From positions 1,054,001 to 1,118,000 of the forward strand of contig NZ_VFPN01000001.1 in assembly GCF_006716695.1 (NCBI RefSeq): a DNA stretch of 64,000 bases. The letters are read 5' to 3'. The notes below the pieces were generated by a model. It was not told where the DNA came from, did not search any database, and worked only from the letters and a program-made list of their open reading frames with translations. Origin of the DNA: Klugiella xanthotipulae. GTDB lineage: Bacteria > Actinomycetota > Actinomycetes > Actinomycetales > Microbacteriaceae. Each line of letters starts with the position of its first letter. Positions within the stretch are counted from its first letter, which is position 1. Below, piece by piece: positions 9,613-17,345 of this stretch. A program made the translations under genes and the position numbers.

Positions 9613-10344
9613 GTGAGCATCCGAGTAGCAGCCGACGGCTCCGCACTGGGCAACCCCGGACCGGCCGGGTGGGCCTGGTACGTTGACGACTCGTGCTGGG
9701 CCGCCGGCGGTTGGAAACACGCCACCAACAACCAGGCAGAGCTGCGTGCCGTACTGGAGTTTCTGCGCGCCACCGAGCACCTGAGCGACGATCTGCACAT
9801 CCTGTGCGACAGCCAATACGTCATCAACTGCCTCACCCAGTGGATGCCCGGCTGGAAGCGCAAGGGCTGGCGCAAAGCCGATGGCAAACCCGTACTCAAC
9901 GTTGACCTACTGAAAGAGCTCGACGCTGCCCTCGTGGGCCGCAGCTACCGTTTCGAGTGGGTGAAGGGGCACGCCAACCACCCGCTCAACGAGGCGGCGG
10001 ATGACCGGGCCCGCGCCGTATCCGAGGCGTACCAACGCGGCGACGCCATCCCCACCGGCCCCGGCTGGACCAGGGATGCCCACCACACCCCCCGCACAGC
10101 GGGCGGCACCTCCGCCACCCACACGACCCGCGCCGCAGTGCTCGACAAGACGCCAACAGCGCCGACACCCGCCCCCGGGCACGAGCCGTTCTCACTTTTC
10201 TCCCTCGACGACCCCGCAGATGCCGGGCTCAACACCCCGCACACGCTAACCCTCGTTCTGACTCCCAGCGAGCACACGCGCCTCGCAGCGCGGGCCCAGG
10301 CGGACGGTGTGAGCCTGGAGGCGGCCCTCCGCTCGCTCATCTAG
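9613..10344 (+). CDS. rnhA: Ribonuclease HI with C-terminal extension
   Basis: Removes RNA from RNA:DNA hybrids. The RNase H fold fills residues 1-145: the first catalytic Asp in VAADGSALGNPG, a Glu in NNQAELRA, an Asp in LCDSQYV, and the last acidic residue in HPLNEAADDRAR. A Pro/Thr/Ala-rich linker then leads to a small C-terminal segment (about 205-243, LTLVLTPSEHTRLAARAQADGVSLEAALRSLI) that resembles a ribbon-helix-helix or short helical tail. Tails of this kind are not part of the core enzyme. The stop overlaps the convergent gene's stop by 4 nt. Confidence 0.9.
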   Translation: MSIRVAADGSALGNPGPAGWAWYVDDSCWAAGGWKHATNNQAELRAVLEFLRATEHLSDDLHILCDSQYVINCLTQWMPGWKRKGWRKADGKPVLNVDLLKELDAALVGRSYRFEWVKGHANHPLNEAADDRARAVSEAYQRGDAIPTGPGWTRDAHHTPRTAGGTSATHTTRAAVLDKTPTAPTPAPGHEPFSLFSLDDPADAGLNTPHTLTLVLTPSEHTRLAARAQADGVSLEAALRSLI

Positions 10345-11300
10345 GGTCGAGGCGCGGGACGATCGGAGGAGAAACCCGCGGGTGCCGAGTGGAAGCCCCC
10401 GGTATCCCGCTCGGCCGCAGCCAGTCGCTGCGCCACCACCACCCGCTGCGCCACGGCAATCTCCACACACGCCCAGGCGAGTGCCAGAACCGCGACCACC
10501 AGAAAGAGTACCCAGCCCAGCCCCAGCTTGACGGTCACGGCGGGAAGCACCGCATCCATGTCTATTCCGGCCAGACTGAGGCCCGAGGCATCCACACCGA
10601 AGAGCCCGGAGGGAAACCAGCCGGGCAGAGGCAGCCGAGCGTCCGCAGGATCCACGCCGAGAGACTCCAGAAACTCGCCAATCGAGTCGTAGGGCAACCG
10701 GGCGAACTCGCCAAGCAGCCGGTTGAGCGGGATCAGAATCACTCCCAGGAGCGCCGCGATGAGCGCCATCGTCGAACCCACGAGAGCCATGAGGACGGCG
10801 GCCCAACGCGACGGTGACCGGAGCGCGAGCAGCAGGGCGAGAGCAACCACCGGCAGCAGGGTGAGGGTGATCCCGTCGAGGCCCGTACCCCATGCGGGCA
10901 GGCTCACAACCGTTACGCGCGCGGCCACCACACGCACCCAGTCAACAAGGAGGGTGGCCACCAGAACGACAGCGATGACAATCAGAACACCGATGCTGAG
11001 CCGACCGGAACGACGTGACCAACGGGCAGCCCAGCGAGGCTGACCGCCGGGTATAACCCCGGTCCCGGTGCCCGGAGCAGCGCCGACACCCGAGCGCCGC
11101 ACGGCACCCACGATCAACAGCACCCCCAGCCCCAGCAGCGCACCCACCCCGCCCACGAGTGCACCGACCCAGAGAGGAAACCGACCCCACGAGGCTACGG
11201 CGCAGCCGATCACGGCCGAGCCAACCGCCCACACAACCACCCAGACAATGACGGCATTACCCAGGAACGCAAAGCCCAGCTCGGCAAGAAGATCTCCCAC
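10341..11300 (-). CDS. Polytopic membrane protein of unknown function (third gene of VWA operon)
   Basis: 319-aa protein with about six hydrophobic helices: three close to the N-terminus, then helices around residues 110-130, 150-170, 175-205 and 265-290. A loop between the last helices contains a Leu/Pro-rich amphipathic stretch. The start is GTG 11300, 11 nt after the stop of the VWA gene, behind a G-rich ribosome site (ACGGGGGC). Longer frames upstream would overlap the VWA gene. No family was recognised. Coupling to the two genes before it suggests a membrane complex. Confidence 0.6.
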   Translation of the reverse strand: MGDLLAELGFAFLGNAVIVWVVVWAVGSAVIGCAVASWGRFPLWVGALVGGVGALLGLGVLLIVGAVRRSGVGAAPGTGTGVIPGGQPRWAARWSRRSGRLSIGVLIVIAVVLVATLLVDWVRVVAARVTVVSLPAWGTGLDGITLTLLPVVALALLLALRSPSRWAAVLMALVGSTMALIAALLGVILIPLNRLLGEFARLPYDSIGEFLESLGVDPADARLPLPGWFPSGLFGVDASGLSLAGIDMDAVLPAVTVKLGLGWVLFLVVAVLALAWACVEIAVAQRVVVAQRLAAAERDTGGFHSAPAGFSSDRPAPRP

Positions 11301-11311
11301 GTCGCCCCCGT

Positions 11312-12013
11312 CTACCGGGCCGCACGGCGACCGGTGCGCGGGCCCGCCGACTCCGCCGCCACCTCGGCCGGTCCCCGCGAGAGCAGCGACACAATCAGAT
11401 CCCGCAGCGCCCCCGGCGCATGCAACAGGTGCTCGGCGGGCGAGAGCGGACCGGGTTGGATATCCACCACCGTGCACGGCACCGCGGGCGGGCGCAGCAG
11501 TGACCACGCCGACTGGCTGGTCAGCACCACGAGGTGCTGCGTGTCGTGGGGCGACCCGGCGGATGCCGTGAACTCGGCGACGTTGCTGGGCACGGTATCC
11601 GTCACCAAGTAGGTGCGGGTAGCGGGGGTACGCCCCACGTTCGACAGGGGCGCGTACGGCATCACGTCGCGCGTGGCGATGCGAAAACCGGTGGTGGGTT
11701 GCTGGTGGGAAGCCGCATCCAGGAGCGTATCGACGAGAGTGAGGGCCGTGACCCCCGGCAGGCGGGTGAGCACGGTGCCCGTCCCGGCGAGGGTGCCGAT
11801 GATCTCGCAGCCGGTGCCCAGCCTCTCGGCAACCGCCGCAATAACGTCGAGGACAGCGCGCACCGCGCCCTCGGCAATGCGGGGTTGCAGGGAGGCCGAA
11901 CTGTCGAGCGCCACGATCACGTTCTGCGCGTGGCCGAGGTCGGAGGCATCCGAGCCGAGGATATCGGCGACGACCTCGCGTGCCGCCGCGCTGAGGGCCC
12001 CCGAGAAGCTCAC
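11312..12013 (-). CDS. VWA-like protein with MIDAS motif, unknown function
   Basis: 233 aa. An N-terminal beta-strand leads into ALDSSASL, a DxSxS metal-ion-dependent adhesion site as in von Willebrand A domains. Alternating helices and strands follow (VLDVIAAVAERL, EIIGTLAG, TYLVTDTVPS, HLVVLTSQ), consistent with the Rossmann-like VWA fold to about residue 200. An Arg-rich tail ends the protein. No signal peptide is seen, so it probably acts in the cytoplasm. Its ATG overlaps the TGA of the 865-aa gene (ATGA), so they are translationally coupled. Confidence 0.65.
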   Translation of the reverse strand: MSFSGALSAAAREVVADILGSDASDLGHAQNVIVALDSSASLQPRIAEGAVRAVLDVIAAVAERLGTGCEIIGTLAGTGTVLTRLPGVTALTLVDTLLDAASHQQPTTGFRIATRDVMPYAPLSNVGRTPATRTYLVTDTVPSNVAEFTASAGSPHDTQHLVVLTSQSAWSLLRPPAVPCTVVDIQPGPLSPAEHLLHAPGALRDLIVSLLSRGPAEVAAESAGPRTGRRAAR

Positions 12014-14607
12014 GAGTGCTGCCCCAACACGGGGGTCGCGTGATGGGCGACCAGGCCGACCGGCCCGAACGGCACCGTGAGTTGGCTGAGCGACATCACG
12101 CGGCTGAGCCCGCGACGCGAGCCATCCACATGCGAACGGTCAACCCGTGCGAGTTGCACCGCGCGCGCACCCTCGGTCATAATGCCGTCGCTCATCCGGT
12201 CGTTAGGCAGGGGCTGCAGGCTATCCAGGCCACGCAGAAAGGTGTCGCTCGCAACCGTGACGCCGAGCTGGCGGGAGTCAATCACGCTACCGAGTAACCC
12301 GTCAGACACGTCGCTCAGGCGCCCGCCGAGGGCGTCCAGGATGCGCTGCCACTGCTCATCGCCAGCCGATGCGTCCACTCCCGACGACGCCAGGGCTTCC
12401 GCCCAGACGCTCAGGAGGCTCTCCTCTCCTGGGCGGCCCGCGGCCGCGGCCGCACCGAGGATCGTCTGCGGGCCGGTGGCCAGGTCTGCCGCGCGCACGC
12501 CCAGCCGCTCGGGGGCGGCAGCGACAATGGCCGCCCAGCACTCGCTCAGCCACCCGGTCTCAAACACCTCGCCCCGCAGGGGAACCACGGCCGCGGCCAA
12601 CTGGTCCTCCCCGGTCTGGGCCGCACCGAGGCGCATCGACAGGGGCAGGTCGGAGACCATCGTTTCGGGAGCCTCCGCTCGACGGCTGGGGGTGCCGAAG
12701 GGAGCATCGGTTACGGAGCCCAGGATTCGAGACCAGGCCAAAAACTGCTCGTACACGATGCCCAGCCGACACACATCGGCGAGAGCGGCAGCCACGTGTT
12801 GACGCGCGGCACCCTCTTTACCCACGCTGACCCGTCGAGAGTTGATGAGATCAACCAACCCACGACCACCACGCGCGTAGATGAGGGAGCAGGTACCGAG
12901 CCAGGCCAGCGGAAACAGTACCACACCACCGAGAGCCAGGGGGGTTCCCTGCACGCCGAACCAGACGGAAAGAATCATGAGAACGAGGGTCACCCCCGCG
13001 CCGATCTGCACCCAGCGCAACAGCCCCTGCTGGGTGTCGATCACCTCGCGCAGTTCCACATGCCCGCCGCTCGCGGTACGCAGAACCGCGAGGTGCTCAC
13101 GCGCCCCCGTAAGCGCGCGCTGGTAGGCGTCGCCGATGCGTCCGCCCACCTGACCGGCGTAGGTGGCCGCATAATAGCTGCGCCACTCGTCAAAGTACCG
13201 GCGCACCAGAGCGGTGTCGGAGTTGGCCGCCGAGGCGCCTCGGCGTTCGACCACCCCCAGCCGGGCATCCAGCTGGCGGGTGGCCAGCACATCGTAGGGG
13301 GCAACGGATCGCATCCCGAGCGTCTCGGCCAGGGGCTGGGACAGCCCCTGGAAGGACACGCCGTCACCGGGCAGGGCCAGGTTGGTCTCGGTTACCACCC
13401 GCAGGGAGGCTCCCTCCTGGATGGGCGGCAGGCCCACCTCACGCTCACCCGCGTCGATCAGGGTAAACCCACCCGAGGCGTAGTCGCGCCACAGGCTCAC
13501 GGTGGGGTCTGTTGCGGAGGCCTCACCCCCCGGGTCGCACGCCGCCAGCAGCGATCCGGCCGCGTGACGGGTGTCCGCCCAGCTGGCCGCCAGTCCGCCG
13601 CCCAGCGTTCCGTTCGTCAGTACCGCATAGCTGGCCGGGTCGGCGTTCACCAGGTGGCTGTGCATCATGGCGGCGGGTTCGGCTGAGACGGGCTGATAGG
13701 CGCGGGCCACCCAGGGCCGCACGCTGTTGCGCAGGGCTGAGGCGAGGAATCCGCCAAAGAGACGCCACCGTTCGCCTCCGCCAACGGGTGACGGGGTGTC
13801 AGCTCGCGTGTGCGGCGTCGAGGTGCTGAGCACACTGCCGTGTCGGGCCCAGAGCCGGTCTGACATGGCCTGCGCAGCCTCGGCGGGACGATTGAAGTAC
13901 TCCACCGGAAGCGAGGCCCCCGAGGGCAGCGGAACTCCGCCCGAAACGTCGTAAACGCGTGAGCGCAGCTGCGTCTCCACGCCGTGCGCACCCAAGTGAC
14001 GGTAGTAGGAACGGGCTAGGCGGATGCCGCCCACGGCTCCGTCGTCGCCGTCAAGCGGGCCCGTGGCAACATCCGTCCACAGCCCCAGTAACCCGGCGAG
14101 GCCTGCCGCAGTGTGGGCCCCGAGGGTGGGCGAGACGGTCGAGGAGCGCAGCTCGGTGGCTCCCATACCGGGGCCGGTGGAGTCCTCGGGCGAGAGGACG
14201 ATGTTGTGCCAGCCGTCCACCGCGAGGACATCGCTTGTGGCGCGCTCACCCACACGGGTAATGATCGCACGCACGTAGGTGGCGGCCGCGTCGTAGCGGG
14301 TGGCTTCCACATACTCGGCCACGTAGCGCTCGACCTCGGGATGCACCACCCGGTGCCCCGCGAGCACAGGAACCAGCACGGTCAGGTACACGCGCGTGAG
14401 GTCAGCCCCGCCGAGCACTCGCTCCAGGGTGATGCCCTCGAGGCGACCGTTCTCAATCGAGAGCGCTGACACGTCGCTGCGCGTGATCATATGAGGTTCA
14501 ATCCAGAGCACCCGGTCGATCAGACCGGCCCCTGACCAGTCCTGAAGGGCATCACGAACGGAGTCGAGCGGCCCAGTGGGAGCCAACACGAGGGTCAGGG
14601 TTGTCAT
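12010..14607 (-). CDS. Large (865 aa) protein with central membrane hairpin, unknown function
   Basis: The first gene of a three-gene operon. It starts MTTLTLVLAPTGPLDSVRDAL, a short strand-helix with a dinucleotide-fold feel but no Walker motif. A domain of about 525 residues is followed by two adjacent transmembrane helices (about 528-550 and 553-575) and a C-terminal soluble domain of about 290 residues. No family was recognised. Its length, single membrane hairpin and coupling to a VWA protein and a polytopic protein suggest an assembled machine at the membrane; this is inference. Confidence 0.6.
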   Translation of the reverse strand: MTTLTLVLAPTGPLDSVRDALQDWSGAGLIDRVLWIEPHMITRSDVSALSIENGRLEGITLERVLGGADLTRVYLTVLVPVLAGHRVVHPEVERYVAEYVEATRYDAAATYVRAIITRVGERATSDVLAVDGWHNIVLSPEDSTGPGMGATELRSSTVSPTLGAHTAAGLAGLLGLWTDVATGPLDGDDGAVGGIRLARSYYRHLGAHGVETQLRSRVYDVSGGVPLPSGASLPVEYFNRPAEAAQAMSDRLWARHGSVLSTSTPHTRADTPSPVGGGERWRLFGGFLASALRNSVRPWVARAYQPVSAEPAAMMHSHLVNADPASYAVLTNGTLGGGLAASWADTRHAAGSLLAACDPGGEASATDPTVSLWRDYASGGFTLIDAGEREVGLPPIQEGASLRVVTETNLALPGDGVSFQGLSQPLAETLGMRSVAPYDVLATRQLDARLGVVERRGASAANSDTALVRRYFDEWRSYYAATYAGQVGGRIGDAYQRALTGAREHLAVLRTASGGHVELREVIDTQQGLLRWVQIGAGVTLVLMILSVWFGVQGTPLALGGVVLFPLAWLGTCSLIYARGGRGLVDLINSRRVSVGKEGAARQHVAAALADVCRLGIVYEQFLAWSRILGSVTDAPFGTPSRRAEAPETMVSDLPLSMRLGAAQTGEDQLAAAVVPLRGEVFETGWLSECWAAIVAAAPERLGVRAADLATGPQTILGAAAAAGRPGEESLLSVWAEALASSGVDASAGDEQWQRILDALGGRLSDVSDGLLGSVIDSRQLGVTVASDTFLRGLDSLQPLPNDRMSDGIMTEGARAVQLARVDRSHVDGSRRGLSRVMSLSQLTVPFGPVGLVAHHATPVLGQHS

Positions 14608-14718
14608 AGGGACACGCTCCCCGCGCGAGGCACGGTAGGGGGGATAGCGGTGTCCACGAAGAGGACGCGATGCATCTCACCAGGATATCCGCAGCGCAGT
14701 ACGTTCGTGACCGCTAAT

Positions 14719-15459
14719 CTACCGTGAAGGCCGCAGGCCCAGGAGGGCACCGCAGGGGTCTCGGATGAGCGGGAGGCCATCAGCTAAGACAGCGACCTCC
14801 CGCGCGCCGCGGGCAATAGCCCGAGACCGAGCGTTCTCGACGTCTCGACAGGCAAACGTGACAATCCACTGTGACCGGTCATCACCGAGGTGAGCCACCG
14901 TCTCAACCCGTGCGAGGGAGCCGTCCGTCAGGATGAGCCCCTCGCCTCCACCCGCACACGACCACCCCATAGCTCCCACGTAAAATTCTGCTGCTGATCT
15001 GGGGTTCTCCGCGAGGAGCACGAGGCCCGCGAACGACCCCTCTTCGTCACGAAGTTCCATACCACTGGGCTGACGGGGCTGCCACAGCCCCACTGCGGCC
15101 CCCGCCGGGTCGGCCACGAGCGCAAAGTCCCCCAGCGGCCCGGCACGGGCGGGTGCCACAATCGTTTCTCCGCCCCACCGAGAGAATATCTCCACCCGAC
15201 CCGATAGATCCTCTTCTCGAAAGTTAGCTGCCCACTGCGGGGATTCAGCCGACTCGGACACCCCGAGCCCGGCCACAAACCGCGCGCCCAGCGAGCAGAG
15301 TCGATAGCCGCTGGAGTCGGGAGCAGCCACCGACCAGCCAAATAAATCTGTATAGAAACTCGCCGTCGCATCGGGATCTACCGTGCCCAGATCTACCCAG
15401 TACACGCTCCCTCGGGGCGGAGATGCCCCGGCAGGATCGTGATGTTGGGAATTAGACAT
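14719..15459 (-). CDS. VOC-family (glyoxalase/bleomycin-resistance fold) protein
   Basis: 246 aa with two tandem VOC modules. The first begins GSVYWVDLGTVDPDATASFYTDLFGWSV, the standard opening of this fold. The second begins around residue 135 (SFAGLVLLAENPRSAAEFYVGAMGWS). The metal-ligand pattern is degenerate, so it may bind rather than catalyse. The ATG at 15459 was chosen for the family start. It overlaps the stop of the upstream small gene by 8 nt, so the two form an operon under the TetR palindrome upstream. Confidence 0.82.
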   Translation of the reverse strand: MSNSQHHDPAGASPPRGSVYWVDLGTVDPDATASFYTDLFGWSVAAPDSSGYRLCSLGARFVAGLGVSESAESPQWAANFREEDLSGRVEIFSRWGGETIVAPARAGPLGDFALVADPAGAAVGLWQPRQPSGMELRDEEGSFAGLVLLAENPRSAAEFYVGAMGWSCAGGGEGLILTDGSLARVETVAHLGDDRSQWIVTFACRDVENARSRAIARGAREVAVLADGLPLIRDPCGALLGLRPSR

Positions 15460-15760
15460 GATAGGGCGATCCCATGTCAATGGACGCTTCTCGAACGACA
15501 TCGCCGTCGAAGATCTTTGTCGTGGCCGTTGCCCCCTGGCTCCGCGCCTCTTCGGTAAAGGGCCCCTGTGCAAAGGCGAGCGCGTTCTCCACGGTATCAA
15601 ACTCGTAGAAACCGCCGATGGTGTGTGTACCCACCCCGGCGAGCCAGGTCTTACGGATGAACCCGGGGGCCTGTTTGATCCCGGGGTTAATAGACCGCCA
15701 CTCCACCCGCTCGAAGGGAACGGATGCGTGAACTTCGGTGTAGAGGAATGCCTGCGTCAT
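15452..15760 (-). CDS. Small YdhR/ABM-like (ferredoxin-fold) protein
   Basis: 102 aa from ATG 15760, with AGGAGATCC just upstream. The sequence pattern (FLYTEVHASVPFERVEWRSINPGIKQAPGFIRKTWLAG, then GGFYEFDTVENALAFAQG) resembles the YdhR-type monooxygenase fold: dimeric alpha-beta barrels of about 100 residues. The function is unknown, possibly handling an aromatic or quinone-like ligand. It lies directly downstream of a perfect palindrome shared with a divergent TetR gene, and is the likely main target of that regulator. Confidence 0.7.
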   Translation of the reverse strand: MTQAFLYTEVHASVPFERVEWRSINPGIKQAPGFIRKTWLAGVGTHTIGGFYEFDTVENALAFAQGPFTEEARSQGATATTKIFDGDVVREASIDMGSPYHV

Positions 15761-15779
15761 ATGGATCTCCTGAGATAAT

Positions 15780-15809
15780 TTCAAGCTAGTACGAACGTAC
15801 TAGCTTGAA
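15780..15809. promoter_or_regulatory. TetR operator: perfect 30-bp palindrome
   Basis: Two 14-bp arms around AA (15780-15793 with 15796-15809). A second degenerate copy of the core (TAGTAT-ggc-CGTACTG) follows at about 15820-15838. It lies between the divergent YdhR-like and TetR genes, where one repressor could control both directions. Confidence 0.8.
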
Positions 15810-15854
15810 TGAAAGCTACGCTAGTATGGCCGTACTGTCAAGTGAGGATTGAGC

Positions 15855-16430
15855 GTGGCGAACGAAACAAAGCAGCGAATGATTGAGGCGGCCATCCCCC
15901 TGCTGGAAACTCGCGGGCTGGAAGGCATGTCGTTCACGGACGTCCTCCTGGCGAGCGGAGCGGCCAGGGGGGCCATCTACCACCATTTCCCTGGCGGCAA
16001 GACTCAGCTCGCCCGGGCTGCCGCCACACAAAACGGCGAACAAATTCGCGGGTATCTCTCGGCGCTCGATGGAGACACCCCCCTCTCGATCGCAAACGCC
16101 TTCTTCGAGGGGATTCGCGACGCAATACGCGCATCCGCCGCGGGCAGCGGATGCGCAATTGCCGCCATCTCCGTCCACGCCAAGGTGACGGCCGAGGAAC
16201 AGGCATCCCTGCTCAACACCGCCAACGACGCTCTGAGTAGTTGGATAGAGGAGTTATCTCGAAAATTTGGGCAGACCGGGATGAACGAGACCGATGCCCA
16301 GAATCTAGCAACCCTCCTGATTGTGACTCTGGAAGGGGCACATCCTCTCTGTCGAGCCGCCGGTTCAACCGCACCCTTTGAAGCCGCAGCCGCGGCTTTG
16401 CGGAACCTCATCGACCAGACCCCGAACTAA
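15855..16430 (+). CDS. TetR-family regulator (LmrA/YxaF-like)
   Basis: 191-aa one-component repressor. The N-terminal HTH reads TKQRMIEAAIPLLETRGLEGMSFTDVLLASGAARGAIYHHFPGGKTQL; the HFPGGK turn is typical of the LmrA/YxaF group. The C-terminal ligand domain contains AAGSGCAIAAISVHAK. GTG 15855 is chosen because GAGG lies 7 nt upstream; TTG 15849 is an alternative. It is divergent from the YdhR-like/VOC pair across a perfect palindrome, so it most likely represses itself and that pair. Confidence 0.88.
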   Translation: MANETKQRMIEAAIPLLETRGLEGMSFTDVLLASGAARGAIYHHFPGGKTQLARAAATQNGEQIRGYLSALDGDTPLSIANAFFEGIRDAIRASAAGSGCAIAAISVHAKVTAEEQASLLNTANDALSSWIEELSRKFGQTGMNETDAQNLATLLIVTLEGAHPLCRAAGSTAPFEAAAAALRNLIDQTPN

Positions 16431-16448
16431 AGAGGGCCGACCCGATAC

Positions 16449-17195
16449 CTACACCCCCGCGCGCGGTATCCGCTCGGTGAGCGCGAGCACCACGGCAGGG
16501 ACCAGGGTGACGGTGTTGTCGAATCCCTGACCGCCCACCCCCGGCCCACCGGCCGTTGAGTCAAGCGAGCCCTCCAGTAACGACTCGCGCAACGCCCGCT
16601 CGTAGACGCCAGCCAGAAGCTTAACCACGTCAACCGCCTCGCCGCGAAAGCGCAGGCCCACACTCGTGAGCGCGGAGGTCACAACGGCGGCAAGTTTCTC
16701 GAAGAAGTCGTGCGAAAACGCGCGATACTCGGCGGCCACCTCACTACTGCGCATAGCGAGCAGGGCAAATTCTTCCTGCACCAGGCACCAGCGGCGATCG
16801 ACGGCCTGCGCGCCGAAGAAGTTGTCGAGCAGCCGAACGATGAATTCCTCGGTCAGCGCCTCGGCGCTGTTGTGCAGCTCGGGCAGCACGGCGGCCACGC
16901 TCCCCTCCAGGCGGCTCACTCGGGCGTTGTTTTCCCGCTCCATCAGGGCAAAAAACAACTCCTCCTTGGTGGAGAAGTTGGAGTAGAAGGCACCGCGCGT
17001 AAAGCCCGCTCGCTCGCAGATAGTTTCGACGGCCGCACCGGGCACGCCGCTCTCGGAGAAGACCTCGTAGGCGGCCTCGATCAGACGGTCACGAGTCTTA
17101 CGGCGGCGGATGGTTGTTCCGGGGTCGGTGGCGTCGGTGACCTCAAAAGCGTCCGCCTCCGGCACGATATTCGCCGTCTGATTGTACTGCGTCAC
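16449..17195 (-). CDS. TetR/AcrR-family regulator of the MMPL exporter
   Basis: 248 aa, longer than usual because of a 30-residue N-terminal tail. HTH: TRDRLIEAAYEVFSESGVPGAAVETICERAGFTRGAFYSNFSTKEELF. The C-terminal helical domain ends in a Gly-rich loop. The gene is divergent from the MMPL/YhgE pair with two ATACAG-type palindromes in between, the classic arrangement for a repressor of a drug or lipid exporter. It is convergent with the previous TetR gene (19 nt apart). Confidence 0.87.
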   Translation of the reverse strand: MTQYNQTANIVPEADAFEVTDATDPGTTIRRRKTRDRLIEAAYEVFSESGVPGAAVETICERAGFTRGAFYSNFSTKEELFFALMERENNARVSRLEGSVAAVLPELHNSAEALTEEFIVRLLDNFFGAQAVDRRWCLVQEEFALLAMRSSEVAAEYRAFSHDFFEKLAAVVTSALTSVGLRFRGEAVDVVKLLAGVYERALRESLLEGSLDSTAGGPGVGGQGFDNTVTLVPAVVLALTERIPRAGV

Positions 17196-17260
17196 AGCGA
17201 TTCTGCCCCCTCAGTCCTCCATTAAAGTACAGCAATCTTGTGGCAGTCTAACGCACTCGG

Positions 17261-17291
17261 ATACAGTACTGTATTGAATACAAATCTGTAT
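17261..17291. promoter_or_regulatory. Tandem TetR operators upstream of MMPL gene
   Basis: A perfect palindrome ATACAGTACTGTAT (17261-17274) and a second, one-mismatch-pair copy ATACAAATCTGTAT (17278-17291), 17 bp apart centre to centre. They are in the divergent intergenic space between the TetR gene and the MMPL gene. Confidence 0.78.
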
Positions 17292-17345
17292 CGGGTCCAT
17301 CGATGACCCCGGCGCATTATTTCTCACTCACACCTAGGAGACCGC

